From Nymphaea colorata (Eukaryota; Streptophyta; Magnoliopsida; Nymphaeales; Nymphaeaceae), in the NCBI RefSeq assembly GCF_008831285.2, contig NC_045146.1, forward strand, positions 10,056,972 through 10,120,971: DNA of 64,000 nt. Direction: 5' to 3'. Below, piece by piece: positions 12,201 through 21,695 of the stretch. The notes beneath the pieces were generated by a model. The model saw only the letters and a program-made list of their open reading frames with translations, was not told where the DNA came from and did not search any database. Both the position numbers and the translations under genes were made by a program. The number at the start of each line of letters is the position of its first letter. Position 1 is the stretch's first letter.

Positions 12201-14758
12201 TTATGAATGAGAGTCGAGATTGCTTTCATTTTATATGTATTGACATCGAACATTTTCACGATTTCATGATCATCTTGTGATGTAATACATAACATTTAGA
12301 ACTTGTTTTTTGATGTGTTATCTCATAGACTTATAGACCTTATGACTTATGAATCTATGGTTATGAAAATTATGATATATATTCTATGTTTATGAAATTA
12401 TGATATATATTATGTTATGTTATGTTCCTTGTTGTGCTTTCTAGAATGATATTGTTATGAATTATGATGTTTATGAATGATGAATCGTAACTTTATAGCA
12501 ATAATAAGTCTATCATTCTGTAAAACATGTTTTTTATGAAAAACACATTATTCTTGATTTTTACTGATTATTTATGATTTTTTTAGAATTTTTTCTATTT
12601 TTTCTGATTTTTTTTAAAGTACGATACAGTCATGATATTTTATGATGCAGTTTATCTTAAAGCCAGACCGATACGACTTACGATACACTTTTTACATCAC
12701 TGGGCAGGAGTGCACACTCAAGTGATCCTTCCTCCCTTTTGCTAGTGGAGCACCGACAAAGCAGACATCAGCCTCCCCTATGGACGAAAAACAGTAAATA
12801 AAAAAAGCGATTGTTTGTTTGCACACACAATCGGACTCTCACTATTAGGTGCCTTTCTCACACTAGGCAGCCAGCATAAAGAAGCGCATGCTATGTGTGT
12901 GTGTGTGTGTGTGTTATGTATATATATAGTCATGTGTTCGACAATTACTATATCTATGTATAGCAATTGTCTAATATGAACGGATATATATACATGTAAA
13001 TTCTTACATAACATCTAACAAATAGTAGTTGCAATATAGATGGGGAACAACTACCAGGAATCATGATATAGGAAACATGATCTGCAGTTAGAAGACAACC
13101 AATCCACGTCCAGTTACTTCCTAAAAGGAAACCTGTTTTGACACCATAAAATAGGAATTTTTGGACCTAAATAAATACAGATCCATCAAAGTCACCTTCC
13201 AAGATCCCTCTCCATGCAGAACATGAATACCATCTTTTAGAAAAGATAGTTACAAAATTTTTCTTGCTTTCCAGTTAAGCGTGATCTTGATCCCACTGGA
13301 TATTTAGAAGAACAGGATTATTTGAACGAAAGACAGATGAAATCTAGGGACCACTCTTTGTATAACTTGGAGGTGGAGGAAGTGAGTGATTTTATCCTAG
13401 AAACATCTGAATCATGCATGTGATAACCAATTACATATTTTTTTTATGTGGCAGTTATAGTTTCCATGTTAGCAGCTAGTTAATTCAAATACAAGGCCAT
13501 CAAAACATATCTACTTTGAAAATAACAATTTGTCATTGTCATAATAAAGCTTACATTGTGATGAATTGGAATTAACACGGGGATGTCATAACCTTTTGCT
13601 AGGAGCAGGGCTGCTATGAACTTTTCTTATTCCTCTCTCCCTCCCTCATTTTTTTCATTTGTTTCGTTGTTTGATCGTTCTATGTATTCCTGGTTCTACT
13701 TTCATAAGTGGTTTACTTCCGAGTGGAGGGAAGGAGTAAAGAGGGCTTAATGCTTGTTGAATGATTGAGGTTGGATAGAAGCACTGTCACTCCTGTCCCT
13801 TTATTCTTTTCAATGTTAACCAAGCTACTTAAAGAGCTGAGAATGGCTGCACTTTCCATTTTCAGTGTCCTCTTAGGTGGTGCAGTCATTGTTGAAAGGA
13901 GTGGAGAGGCACTCTGGAGGATCAACAACTCAGGGGTATGACATTCACATATTCTCCTTTTTCATTCTTTGCCAGTTCAAAGATCCATGCGTAATTAGAG
14001 CTTTTTGATGCCATTCCTGAATTGCATGAAGGAGATGTGTCATTCTTGACTTACCAGGAACAGTACTTCAGGCCATAGACTAGCCTCTATCTGTGTTTGA
14101 AGGCAGCAAATTGCACACCTCCTTTTCGCAAAGGAGATGTACATAGTTTGCTATTTCACATCCACCATTGTGGCAGAACGCAGAATCTGCATGCTGTGCA
14201 GAACACTGATTTCCTCTTTCTTTGTTCGCATGGATTGTCGGCGTCACAAGCTGCATGGAATGCCAATATTCCCAGAATGAGTGTCCCATGTCATTGAAAA
14301 ACCTCTTAGGCCTTATTTTTTTGTTGTGAATTAAGAAAAAGAAAGGAATCCTTATATTCAGCATACTTGTCACTTTGTAGTGAAGCACCCAGCTTGGTGG
14401 AAAGAAATAATCTTGTTTGTGGATCTTCGGTTGGTTCAGTATGATTTGAAAATGCTTTTCCTTGATTCAACTAATATAAATTACTCATGGTGGTACACTT
14501 GTTAGATTTAACTTTATAACCTGAGCATAAGCATAGTTGGTGTGGTATAGAAAATGGTAACTATGTCAAAGATCACGCGTATGCGCAGTGATGTTGTGAT
14601 ACAAATTCATTCACTTTGTCTTATCAGTCATGTCTATATAGAATTTGTAGCTTTGATCCAGTTCTGAAGTATGATTTGGTTAATTTATGCAGAAATCATT
14701 TGAAGAAATGATTGAGGCTATTGAAAAAGTCAAGACACACAAAGATCAGGGGTCATGA
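3776..14758 (+). CDS. J-domain co-chaperone, dnaJ 72-like, three exons
   Basis: Assembled coding sequence is 3776-4170, 13842-13935 and 14693-14758 (395+94+66 nt, 184 aa). Seen: a J domain at residues 3-66 with the HPD tripeptide at 30-32, a Gly/Ser/Tyr/Arg linker (73-105), a hydrophobic segment (about 124-149) and a charged C-terminal tail containing GKSFEE and ending KTHKDQGS. Intron 1 is phase 2, intron 2 phase 0, both GT-AG. Known: HPD stimulates Hsp70 ATPase; plant dnaJ 72-type proteins are short, with this J domain-linker-tail layout. Inferred: a membrane-anchored class C J protein recruiting Hsp70. Start chosen: first ATG with good context; the J domain begins two residues later. Odd: intron 1 is 9.67 kb and full of transposons. 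No stop or frameshift interrupts the coding exons. Confidence 0.82.
5666..5975. repeat. 181-bp tandem duplication with AT/GT microsatellites
   Basis: A segment starting GAAAAGTCATTGCTGTTGG at 5666 recurs at 5847, an offset of 181 bp. It differs by a few substitutions and small indels, and each copy is preceded by a (TA)n run. Between them lies (GT)n followed by (AT)n at about 5802-5846. The copies continue into ATGGGGATCTGGTAAAAATTAG in both. No coding potential was seen. Confidence 0.85.
6192..6255. repeat. (TA)n microsatellite
   Basis: An uninterrupted TA dinucleotide run of about 32 units inside intron 1. The open frame that covers it is only the microsatellite read as repeating Tyr-Ile and is not a gene. 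Confidence 0.97.
6443..6825. mobile_element. hAT-type MITE (367 bp) with 8-bp TSD
   Basis: The element occupies 6451-6817 and is flanked on both sides by CTTTTTTG (6443-6450 and 6818-6825), an exact 8-bp target-site duplication as hAT transposases make. Terminal inverted repeats are CTAAGTGACACAGGTAC on the left and, read inward, CTAAGTGACATGGATAT on the right. It contains a (TG)n run near 6694-6713 and no transposase. The termini resemble those of the 1.2 kb element at 62614-63833, so the two probably belong to one family. Confidence 0.85.
6978..6990 (+). mobile_element. Copia primer-binding site remnant
   Basis: TGGTATCAGAGCT at 6978 matches the plant initiator-Met tRNA primer-binding site of Ty1/copia elements and directly follows ATTTACA, a typical LTR 3' end. 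It implies the tail of a plus-strand copia 5' LTR upstream (about 6826-6977). No gag or pol follows in this orientation, so it is a small relic. Confidence 0.55.
7212..7435 (-). repeat. Copia 3' LTR
   Basis: A 224-bp terminal repeat beginning TGTTGG and ending CCAACA. It is homologous to 9591-9790 (shared blocks include GGGCAGTAGCTACA and CTAAAAATAATAAAAGAATA). The purine-rich tract GAGGAAAAG lies just outside it on the minus strand, in the place expected for plus-strand priming. Confidence 0.85.
7445..7890 (-). pseudogene. Copia RNase H C-terminal remnant
   Basis: On the minus strand the translation gives [13 protein letters not shown] followed by a degraded ...IEVD/HYIRD-like segment and the closing part before the purine tract. 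This is the C-terminal half of copia RNase H, where Asp-Asn-Lys-Ala-Ala is typical. Stops and shifts interrupt it. Upstream it is fused almost directly to the Gly/Arg-rich end of gag, so the deletion removed protease, integrase and most RT. Confidence 0.7.
7822..8593 (-). pseudogene. Copia gag (UBN2-type) pseudogene
   Basis: Two minus-strand frames (8593-8255 and 8214-7822) together form a gag of the UBN2/copia class: an N-terminal part with [15 protein letters not shown], the tract [16 protein letters not shown], then [16 protein letters not shown] and [14 protein letters not shown], ending in a Gly/Arg-rich tail. The frames are separated by a break near 8215-8254 (duplicated TTGGAACTTGAAGATTTCTTG). 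No zinc knuckle remains, probably because of the internal deletion. Confidence 0.75.
10004..10142. repeat. 70-bp subterminal tandem repeat of the hAT
   Basis: Two near-identical copies, period 70 bp (GTACGATATG at 10011 and 10081). Each contains GTATCG/CGATAC inverted motifs. Further copies of GTATCGTACGATAC occur near 10690 and 12615-12690 at the other end. In hAT elements subterminal repeats are known transposase-binding sites; that role here is inference. Confidence 0.8.
11071..12078 (+). pseudogene. hAT transposase remnant: BED finger joined to C-terminal domain
   Basis: Starts at ATG 11071, with a stop at 11098. Then comes a BED-type zinc finger ([18 protein letters not shown], about 11138-11196), an acidic linker ([17 protein letters not shown]) and a stop at 11464. 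After a spacer follows [10 protein letters not shown], a frameshift near 11778, then [19 protein letters not shown], the classic hAT dimerisation/C-terminal block. An intron (about 11862-11949, GTAATA...ATAG) is followed by a last exon ending DDDDL-stop at 12078. The RNase-H-like catalytic core (DUF659 and central region) is absent. The protein is non-functional. Confidence 0.82.
12711..13274. other. Intron 1 spacer with (GT)n
   Basis: Unique-looking, AT-rich intronic DNA with a GT run at about 12895-12914 and small AT runs. No coding or mobile-element features were recognised. Confidence 0.5.
13275..13381 (+). other. Exon-like 107-nt segment in intron 1, function unknown
   Basis: Preceded by a good acceptor (TTTCTTGCTTTCCAG) and followed by the consensus donor GTGAGT at 13382. 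One frame is open for 35 codons with a charged, non-repetitive composition (it includes [18 protein letters not shown]). Spliced after dnaJ exon 1 it would be read in another frame and hit TAA at once (AG|T TAA). It is therefore either a poison cassette exon or an exon remnant of another gene. I do not recognise the peptide. Confidence 0.4.
13842..13935 (+). CDS. dnaJ 72-like gene, exon 2 (membrane segment)
   Basis: Starts with the A that completes Arg132. It then encodes a hydrophobic stretch ([17 protein letters not shown]) and the conserved [12 protein letters not shown]. Donor is GGG|GTATGA at 13936. Together with the end of exon 1 (GFLLNVAFA) it makes a transmembrane-length segment. The frame is open and the end is phase 0, matching exon 3. 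Confidence 0.8.
14693..14758 (+). CDS. dnaJ 72-like gene, exon 3 (C-terminal tail)
   Basis: Follows TTTATGCAG. It encodes [21 protein letters not shown] and stops at TGA 14756-14758. The GKSFEE...IEK.K.HKD pattern is what plant dnaJ 72-like proteins end with, which ties the three exons to one gene. Intron 2 is 757 bp and has no recognisable insertion. Confidence 0.82.
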   Translation, partial: KSFEEMIEAIEKVKTHKDQGS

Positions 14759-16883
14759 CGAATTGTCAATTGAATAGCCTTGTGTACGCAGTCTAAATTT
14801 TGCACGTCTACCTTTTTTATTTTATTTTATTTTTTAATGTGTTTCAAATCATCCATATTAATTGAAGTGTTCTATGATCGTCTACACATTGTACATTTCT
14901 CAGCTATGTGGCAGGGACAATTAGATGGGTGTTGGTAGTGTGTCGGTCACAGAAAAGTCTAAAATGGACATGGTTATATATATATATATACTATATAGAC
15001 ACACACACACACAAGCAGGAGAACAAGAAACGGGGTGGTGTGTCTACTCTTCCTTATTTACCTGCTTGTCTTTCCATAAAGGCAGGCACAGAAGAGGGGT
15101 AGCAGCTCAGCCCCCATTTTTTTCCTTATTCGAAAGAAAAAGGAAGTCTTCTTTTCTATCAAATAAGAAAGAAAAAGGACACAACCTTGAGAGAAGTTTT
15201 GTGTTTATAATGTTGAGCGTGGGGATTGTCATGTTTATAGACATGTCCATGGGTTTGTGTGTGTTCTGCGTGCTCGTGCATGAGTGGTCACAACATGCAT
15301 TTGGATGAGCATATCCATTCTTACTCCTTGGTTCTGGTACCCATACTTGAAAACCTTAATGCATGACCATATTAGACTATTTTATTATTCGCAATTTTAC
15401 ATACCTGAGGCATAGAAGATCCTGATAAAACACAAGTAGGTGTTGGCATACGAATACTGGTCACAAGACACTCGGTAGCAGCTGGAGCTTCGTGCAATGT
15501 CCCTCTTGATTTATCCTTCCTGATCATGAGGCAGCCGTTTCCTGTCTTTAAGCTGTTGATAACTGTTAAGCCGGCACTCTCAAGTCACTCGCCGAAAATC
15601 GTTCGATCATTGACATATTTTGAGTGCGATTTAAGAGTCGATTTGTCCGTCCATATCCCAGTTTTACTCTTGCTGAACTAAACCATCATAAATACCAGCA
15701 CTTGTTCTCTTTTATTAAAAAAAAATTGATTTTTAATACATTTTAATTTTTTGAAGGTTTATTTAATATGTTACTAGAAATTTTGAATTTGTATCACTGT
15801 TTTTGTAAGAAAATTGGTAGTAGATTCAAAATTTCATATGTTCTCAATATTTTTCTTAAAAAAATAGATTTTCTAATTAATACTAAAAGAGTATTGCCGG
15901 TAAACACAAGAATCTTTTGACAATAATGACAATTATGGCCAGCTTTGAGTTGCTGACACGCATACAGGCTGCATCTAAGTACAGAACGTGGGGAGGCAGC
16001 TTTCTTCTCAGCCACCTGCTACAACAGGAACAGACCCTACAGGGCTTTCCCGGTGCTTCTAGCCTTCAAAAATGCTGTGGCCCAGTTTTAAGGACGAAGG
16101 ACCACTCTGTCTGCAACTGGTGGATCAGCTACAATTTTTTGTTGGTATTTCTACTTAACTCTCCAAAGGCTGAGTAACGGTATGTTTTAGCATGTTTGGT
16201 TTGACAAGAAATGAGGTGCCATGAAGCTTGTCTTAATATTGCTTGTTGAGTGAATGACGGCGAGGCATGTGAACCACCTCTCTGGAGTTATGCTAAAAAT
16301 GTCACCAATACTTGATCAAGCTTTGTACTTTCAGTGGTTTCACACTTCAGATGAACTCTAAAGGAAAATTTTGCAGTAAATTTGACCAAAAGAAAAAAAT
16401 AAAAAACATGAGAATATGCAACCCACTCATTCCATATTTTTCCACTTTTTCTCCTTTGTATATATGAAATTATGAACAGAAAGATGAACTTACACTAAAT
16501 GTGTTTCACCATGCAAGTATTAAGACAATTAAAGTTCCTGCTACTTTTTAATAAGCAAAGCTTTGGGAAACCAAAACATGCATTTATTTTGAAAATGCTG
16601 TCCTGTCACGTTCAAGCGTTCATGGTTAGCAAAAAGGATGTTCAACCACTGACCAATCTTGGAAACAGAATTATTCACTTTATTCGAGATAGGTGGGGAA
16701 TTGGCAGCCTGAACGAATGTGCCCAATTTCATGTTTTTTACTTTTTTAAAAAATTGAAATAAGAGATTGTCCCTTTGAAATTGATTGGCCGGAAACTTGC
16801 ATTTCAAAAGGTGGAACCAATGCTGATTGTTGAGTAGTTGGTAGACGTCTGTTAAGCAATTCACTGTCTTTTCATGGCTATTA
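14759..16883. other. Spacer downstream of the dnaJ gene
   Basis: Contains the likely 3' UTR just after 14758 (T-rich, no clear single AATAAA), a (TA)n(CA)n microsatellite near 14975-15012, and otherwise unique DNA. The overlapping short frames near 15900-16180 and 16500-17070 show no recognisable motif. No gene is called. Confidence 0.45.
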
Positions 16884-17463
16884 ATGCAAAAATGGAACAC
16901 AGGCTCACCTGGTGAAAATGTGAACCCTAGACAGGAGGATAGAGAAGAATGTGAACCGTCGGAATCGCTGGGGAGAGGGCAAAACATAGTGGATTCGGTA
17001 GATAAACCTGCTGAGGGACCCTCCCGTGGCAGAGATAGAAATGTTGGAACATGGCCAGTGGTGTGCATTCCCAGTGAAGCTTACGAAAGGATGGCCAGGG
17101 CATTCCGCTATGCGGCGATAGTCAGCTTAATGGGAGGAAACATGCATCTAAGGCTGGATGATAGGTTCACCTTTAAAGCTCTGAAGAAACAATGGGTACA
17201 AGCTGTGAACCTGAAGTTCTTCGTGAAAGGCAACGAGTGCTTTATGGTGAGGATCAAGACTGAACAAGAGATCCAGACGGTGGGAACGAGCTTGGTAAGT
17301 GGGAGGCATTATCTATTGGCAGGTCGCTGGCTCCTTCGCCAAAAATGAAAATCAAGGAAGATCAATCCATTGATATTTGGGTCCCGCTCCCCATGCTACC
17401 GACGGAGTTATGGAATGAATTCTCACTCATCGGCATAGGTCGAGTGCTCAGAGGCTTATTTTA
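16884..17463 (+). pseudogene. DUF4283 / plant LINE ORF1-type remnant
   Basis: The frame 16884-17348 and, after a +1 shift near 17345, the continuation to about 17463 give a DUF4283-like fold: GTWPVVCIPSEAYERMARAF, a segment with FTFKALKKQW, then GNECFMVRIKTEQEI, YLLAGRWLL and IDIWVPLPMLPTELWNE. In plants this domain is typical of LINE ORF1 and zinc-knuckle retroelement proteins, where the last block reads as WVRLPGLP-like. No zinc knuckle, endonuclease or RT follows, so it is a short dead fragment. Confidence 0.6.
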
Positions 17464-18119
17464 AGCAGAAGATCTTGAACAAAGGCATGGGGGACTACAT
17501 ATGAACCTAGTCCCATATCCTAGATCTAGTCAAGCTCCTTTAGACACTCATTCTTATGAAATGAATGAATGATATATCATATATCACATGGTTGGACTAA
17601 GACCAAACACATTTATTACAGTCAAACCCATCCCAAGTAGGTTCAAACCTAGCGTAGGCAAAATTGAACCAAGTCATTGTGACCAACTTACCCCTATCCC
17701 ATTTGGATATTTGGTTTCAATTCCAAGTATTGGATTCATATCATAAACCTTATGTGGATCTAAACCATGTCATTAACCCAAGTCTGACCTACTTGGAATT
17801 GGATCTCAAGTATTGCATTCTGGATCACAAGTATTAGACTATGGATCTTGTATCTCAGATTTTGAATCTCTTGTCATAGATTTTGGAGCTTGGATTGTAG
17901 ACTTTGGATTTTGAATCAGAATTCACATATGAGTCTCAAGATCATAACTTTTAGATTATGGATTTCGGATTTTTTACTTTAGATTTTGGATCTTGGATTC
18001 CAGATCTTGAACTTAAATTTTAGATCTTGGATCTTGGATTGAATTTCTAAGCAAATGAGTATTTGGTCATAAACCTAAGATCGATCCGCTCAAAATCAAA
18101 CCCAATTATAAGATTTTGA
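17464..18119. repeat. Degenerate TTGGATCTTGGATT-rich spacer
   Basis: From about 17820 to 18040 short imperfect repeats of TTGGATCTTGGATT/GATTTTGGA recur. No gene was seen. It may be part of the same repetitive tail as the adjacent minisatellite. Confidence 0.5.
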
Positions 18120-18500
18120 ACCCTGTAAAAATTTGAGTGCATAACAGTGCAAAATTGAAACTTGCATGCATTTGTTCGTTGATAGAAAACTTGTGTGCCT
18201 TGATGTGTAAATTTGAAAACTTGCATGCACCTATGTGCAAAATTGAAAAATATTGTGTGCACTGATGTACAAAAAATTGAAAAACATGCATGTAGCTAGA
18301 AAACTTATGGGTTTTAGTGTGCACCGAGGAAAATCTTGTGAAATTGGAAAGATTGTGCACACCAAGGTGTGAAATTGAGAAAACTTGTAAATGTGAAATT
18401 AGAAGGCATGCAAGTGCCTAAGTGTAGTGTGTGGAATTTGAAAAGCTTGAGTAAAAATTGAAGAACTTGTGTATATCATAATGTGACATTTGAAAACCTT
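18120..18500. repeat. Minisatellite, about 30-40 bp units
   Basis: Imperfect tandem repeats built on TGTGCAAAATTGAAAACTTG and GCATGCAC, at least eight degenerate copies. Translated on the minus strand they give a recurring CKFS/HKFS pattern, a repeat artefact. It abuts the 3' end of the minus-strand gypsy pol and may belong to that element's untranslated region or LTR. Confidence 0.65.
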
Positions 18501-18639
18501 GTAGCAAATGTTTGAAAACTTAAGGTTCTTGAGAAAGTCACAAAAAACCAAGAGAATTGACATGTACTTGGATGTGAAGACTCTCATATTTGTTAAAAAA
18601 CATTTTGTGGTAATTTCCTTGCAAATTTGTAAGCTGGCT

Positions 18640-19170
18640 TTTGTACATATAAAGGGAGGACCACATCTACGCAATATACTACTTTTGCTGGTGGCATTGG
18701 TGGTAGTTCAATTTATAATCCTATAAGCCCATATGTTTCATGTAATTTTTTGTGCCAATCTTGGCCAGTTTCCATTGTCTTTTCAATTATTCAAATAAGG
18801 ATTTTGTTTGTTGATTTCACTTGGACATTTTTTTGTGGATGGTAGGGTGCCGAAAAATGTTGCTTGATCCTAAACTTTGAGAAAAAATCATGTATCTTTT
18901 GATTATTGAAATGTGTTTTGTCGTCAGACATGATATGATGTGATACTCTGAACCTGCATAAGATATTATTATGAATGAAAGTGACAACATGTTTGTTTTC
19001 CACAGTTCTTATGGTGATGACCTCCACCCACTTGGTGAAATATTATGTTGCAATAAGGAAATATTTGTTTCCACTTGATGTAGGAGAATTAATCGGGCCT
19101 ACAACATCATTCTCCCATATTAAAAAGGCCATGGCGATACAACAGAATGTAGATATGTCAAGGGAGCATG
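18640..19170 (-). pseudogene. Gypsy integrase remnant (outer element)
   Basis: The minus-strand translation includes YFTKWVEVITIRTVE, CRFRVSHHIMSDDKTHF and FSAPYHPQKNVQVKSTNK. This covers the second catalytic Asp region (SDD in place of SDN) and the region of the catalytic Glu, which has been replaced (NVQVKS where GQTEA is expected). Further left the frame continues in degraded form. It is collinear with the integrase of the inner element at 30444-31244. Confidence 0.75.
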
Positions 19171-19499
19171 TATCACATCTACATGGATCTAACATTTCAG
19201 ACATCTCCTAACGAACTTGTGGCACTCACCTACACTTGTGTAATATCTCCGCTAAAATGAAATGTCGGTCTAACATACGCTGTATTGCTCTTTATTCTTT
19301 CTTGGGCATATCTGGAGAGAACTCACATGTTTCCAAGTAATCTTGGATGTTCTAATACCAAGGGGCTTCGTCTAAATCTACTTGGTTTACTTGTTCTAAA
19401 GGGTGGCATGTCGGTTGAGTAAATTTCCCACCTCGAAAGCTCTGCATGGTTCATTCTTCTTAAAAGTAATAATGGTTCTAAGGCTGGCCAAACCAACTG

Positions 19500-19860
19500 C
19501 AAATTGGTTAGCTAGAATTTTATGAATTGCTATACCAAGGCCCTAATGACTTGTTGGTAAGCTGTCAATTTAGGATCTTTCACTTTCCATTCTTCATTAA
19601 CTCGGTTCACAATGAGCAGGGAATCACCATAGGCATGAACTTTTTTGGCATTGAAACTAAGTATCATTCTGAATCCATGTGTCAATGCTTCAAATTCATC
19701 CATGTTGTGAGTGAATGTAAATTCTAGCCTAAGAGAATAAGAGATCATCAACTTTTTAGGAGTGAGTTAGAGAATCCCAATACCTATGCCGGCCATATTC
19801 TTGGAGCCATCAAAGAACACATCCATGGTTGAGTACTTTCTATGTGTAAAACTTATTCAT
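19500..19860 (-). pseudogene. Second RNase H (aRH-type) remnant (outer element)
   Basis: Minus-strand frames give VFFDGSKNMAGIGIGIL, then THNMDEFEALTHGF, VHAYGDSLLIVNRVNEEW and a KDPKLTAYQQ segment. These correspond to the extra RNase H of Tat elements, with the first Asp, the Glu and the GDS Asp retained but stops present. Confidence 0.7.
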
Positions 19861-19989
19861 CTAAACAATCATCATTAGCCTTTAGCGCTTCAGCCAATGG
19901 AAAGTTTGCTAACCAATTAGCTAATGCTTGTCCCTTGATGGACTTTTGAGAAATGTACTCCAAGTCATACTACATGATGAGTACCTGCC

Positions 19990-20300
19990 ACTTGGCAATT
20001 CTTCATGTGAGAAATGGCTGCTCAATGATATATTTGATAAGATTTAATTTGGAAACCATCTTGACTTCACATAAGAACATATAATGTCTCAATTTCTAAT
20101 ACATCCAAACAAGAAAAAGACATGTTTTTTCCATCATTGAATACTTCTTTTCATATTGAACGAAGGACTTGCTGATACAGTATATCACAAGCTCTATGTT
20201 GCAGCCTTTTTCGTATTGTGGTAAAAATTCTTTACAAGCAAAGTGGTTAATGGACATGTATAACAAGAAGAGACATTCCAAAATTGGTGGACAACTGAAG
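19990..20300 (-). pseudogene. RT-linked RNase H remnant (outer element)
   Basis: The minus-strand frame with LYMSINHFACKEFLPQYE and YEKKYSMMEKTCLFLVW is the RNase H segment directly after RT in gypsy elements, collinear with 29220-29681. It is degraded at the catalytic end. Confidence 0.65.
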
Positions 20301-20579
20301 GGTTTAACAAAAACTGTTTGATACGTTTTGAAGGATTCTTGACATTGTAAGCCCTACTCAAACTTAACTCCCTTTCTAAGCAATTGATTGAATTTCTCAT
20401 ATCTGAGCACCAAATTGAAAATAAAATGTTGAATTTCATGTATCATGCATGTAAACAACATATCCCAAGAGTTTGCCTGATTCAACACAAAACATGTGTT
20501 TTTGAGGATTTAATCTCAAGTTCTATTGGGGCAACCCATCAAAAGCTTGAGTCAAAACTTCAATATGATCATGGTGTCT

Positions 20580-21150
20580 TCAACTTGACCAGAATATCAT
20601 CCATATATACATCCATAAACTTCTGCCTCTAATAATGAAATATGGTTGCCATGGTTCTCTGATACATTGCTCCTACATTTTTTGGTACAAATGGCATTAT
20701 TGTATAGCATAAAGTGCTACAAGAAGTGGTGAATGATTCCTTGCATTGATTTTTAAGAGCCAACTTGATTTGATTATAATTAAAGTATTTGTCCACGAAA
20801 GAAAACATTGCATGGCCTGTTGTACTATCAACTAGCAAACCAATATTGGGTAGAGGGTAGTCATCTTTTGGCATGAACTCATTGGCATCTCGAAAATCAA
20901 TGTAGACCTAGACCTTCTCATATTTTTTTGGTACGAACACAATGTTAGCAACCCATTCAGGATAATTTATGGTTTTGATAAACTTGATCTTGAGTAGATC
21001 ATCTAGTTCTTTGACCAAGGGTCTTCAATGCGTGGATCTAATTTCTACAGTTTTTGCTTGACTGGATGACTTCCTAGTTTGAGAATTAACATGTGCTCTA
21101 CTAGCTTTTGGGTCTAATCCGGGCATGTCTTCGTATGTCCATGCGAAAAA
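20580..21150 (-). pseudogene. Reverse transcriptase remnant (outer element)
   Basis: Minus strand: PKDDYPLPNIGLLVDSTTG, AMFSFVDKYFNYNQIKLA, then a TAG stop followed by a YMDD box (rc of ATCATCCATATA near 20590). The N-terminal RT part lies to the right, with frameshifts. The stop just before YMDD sits at the same codon as in the inner element. Confidence 0.75.
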
Positions 21151-21695
21151 TTTCTTTGTATCTCTTGAGAAATTGAACCAGCTTTTCTTCTTCTTTTAGA
21201 TCCAAGTTTACACCAATCTGTATCATCTTGGGATCTTTTGTGGTTATAATATTCACTTCCTTGGTGAGATCATCAAGTAAGGCTAGTGTATGTTATTCTC
21301 TTAATAGTTGAGCCAAATCTATCACATCTAACTTTGACTTCTTGGTTCTGCTTGCTGGACTAGTTCCACCTGTGGAACTGGTTCTTCCTATTTTATGACT
21401 TCATAAACATGTGGATTTTTTTGCTGTCTGAACTTGGGGTCAATGATAAGCTTGTGGATGAGCTTGAATATCATCTTAATCTTGTAAAAAATGGTGAAAA
21501 GAAAATAAGCTGGATGTGCATTTAGTGTGCATTTAGAGACATAATGAAAAAGAGAAAAGAGAGAGATATATAGAAATGAGTAAAAGTATTGATCTTTTGA
21601 TAAACTCGAAGTATGAGAACCCCACTATTTTGGAGAGAAAAAAAAAGAAAAGTGAAATATTGACAACGATTTTCTTTTAAGCTCCTTGCTTCTTT

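Larger units (their letters stand above)
9967..12710 (+). mobile_element. hAT transposon, internally deleted (2728 bp), 8-bp TSD
   Basis: The element spans 9975-12702 and is flanked by GGCAGGAG at 9967-9974 and 12703-12710, an exact 8-bp duplication. Terminal repeats start CAGTGTTGTATG on the left and, read inward, CAGTGATGTAAA on the right. Subterminal regions are dense in GTATCGTACGATAC-like palindromes and include a 70-bp tandem repeat (about 10004-10142). The interior keeps the two ends of a hAT transposase gene but not its middle. The family is inferred from TSD length, BED finger and the C-terminal dimerisation motif. Confidence 0.9.
4171..13841 (+). other. Intron 1 of the dnaJ 72-like gene (9671 bp)
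   Basis: Begins GTAAAT and ends CTGAG before an A that completes codon AGA. The other AGs in the last 30 bp would bring in a stop or the wrong frame, so this acceptor is decided by the reading frame. From left to right it contains AT-rich sequence (4200-5640), a 181-bp tandem duplication, microsatellites, a hAT MITE, a copia PBS remnant, a deleted copia, a 2.7 kb hAT element and an exon-like segment. About 60% of it is recognisable mobile DNA. Confidence 0.78.

Noticed and set aside
18047-18360. His/Cys/Phe-rich minus-strand frames
   Set aside because: Translation of the minisatellite; the repeated CKFS pattern follows the DNA period.
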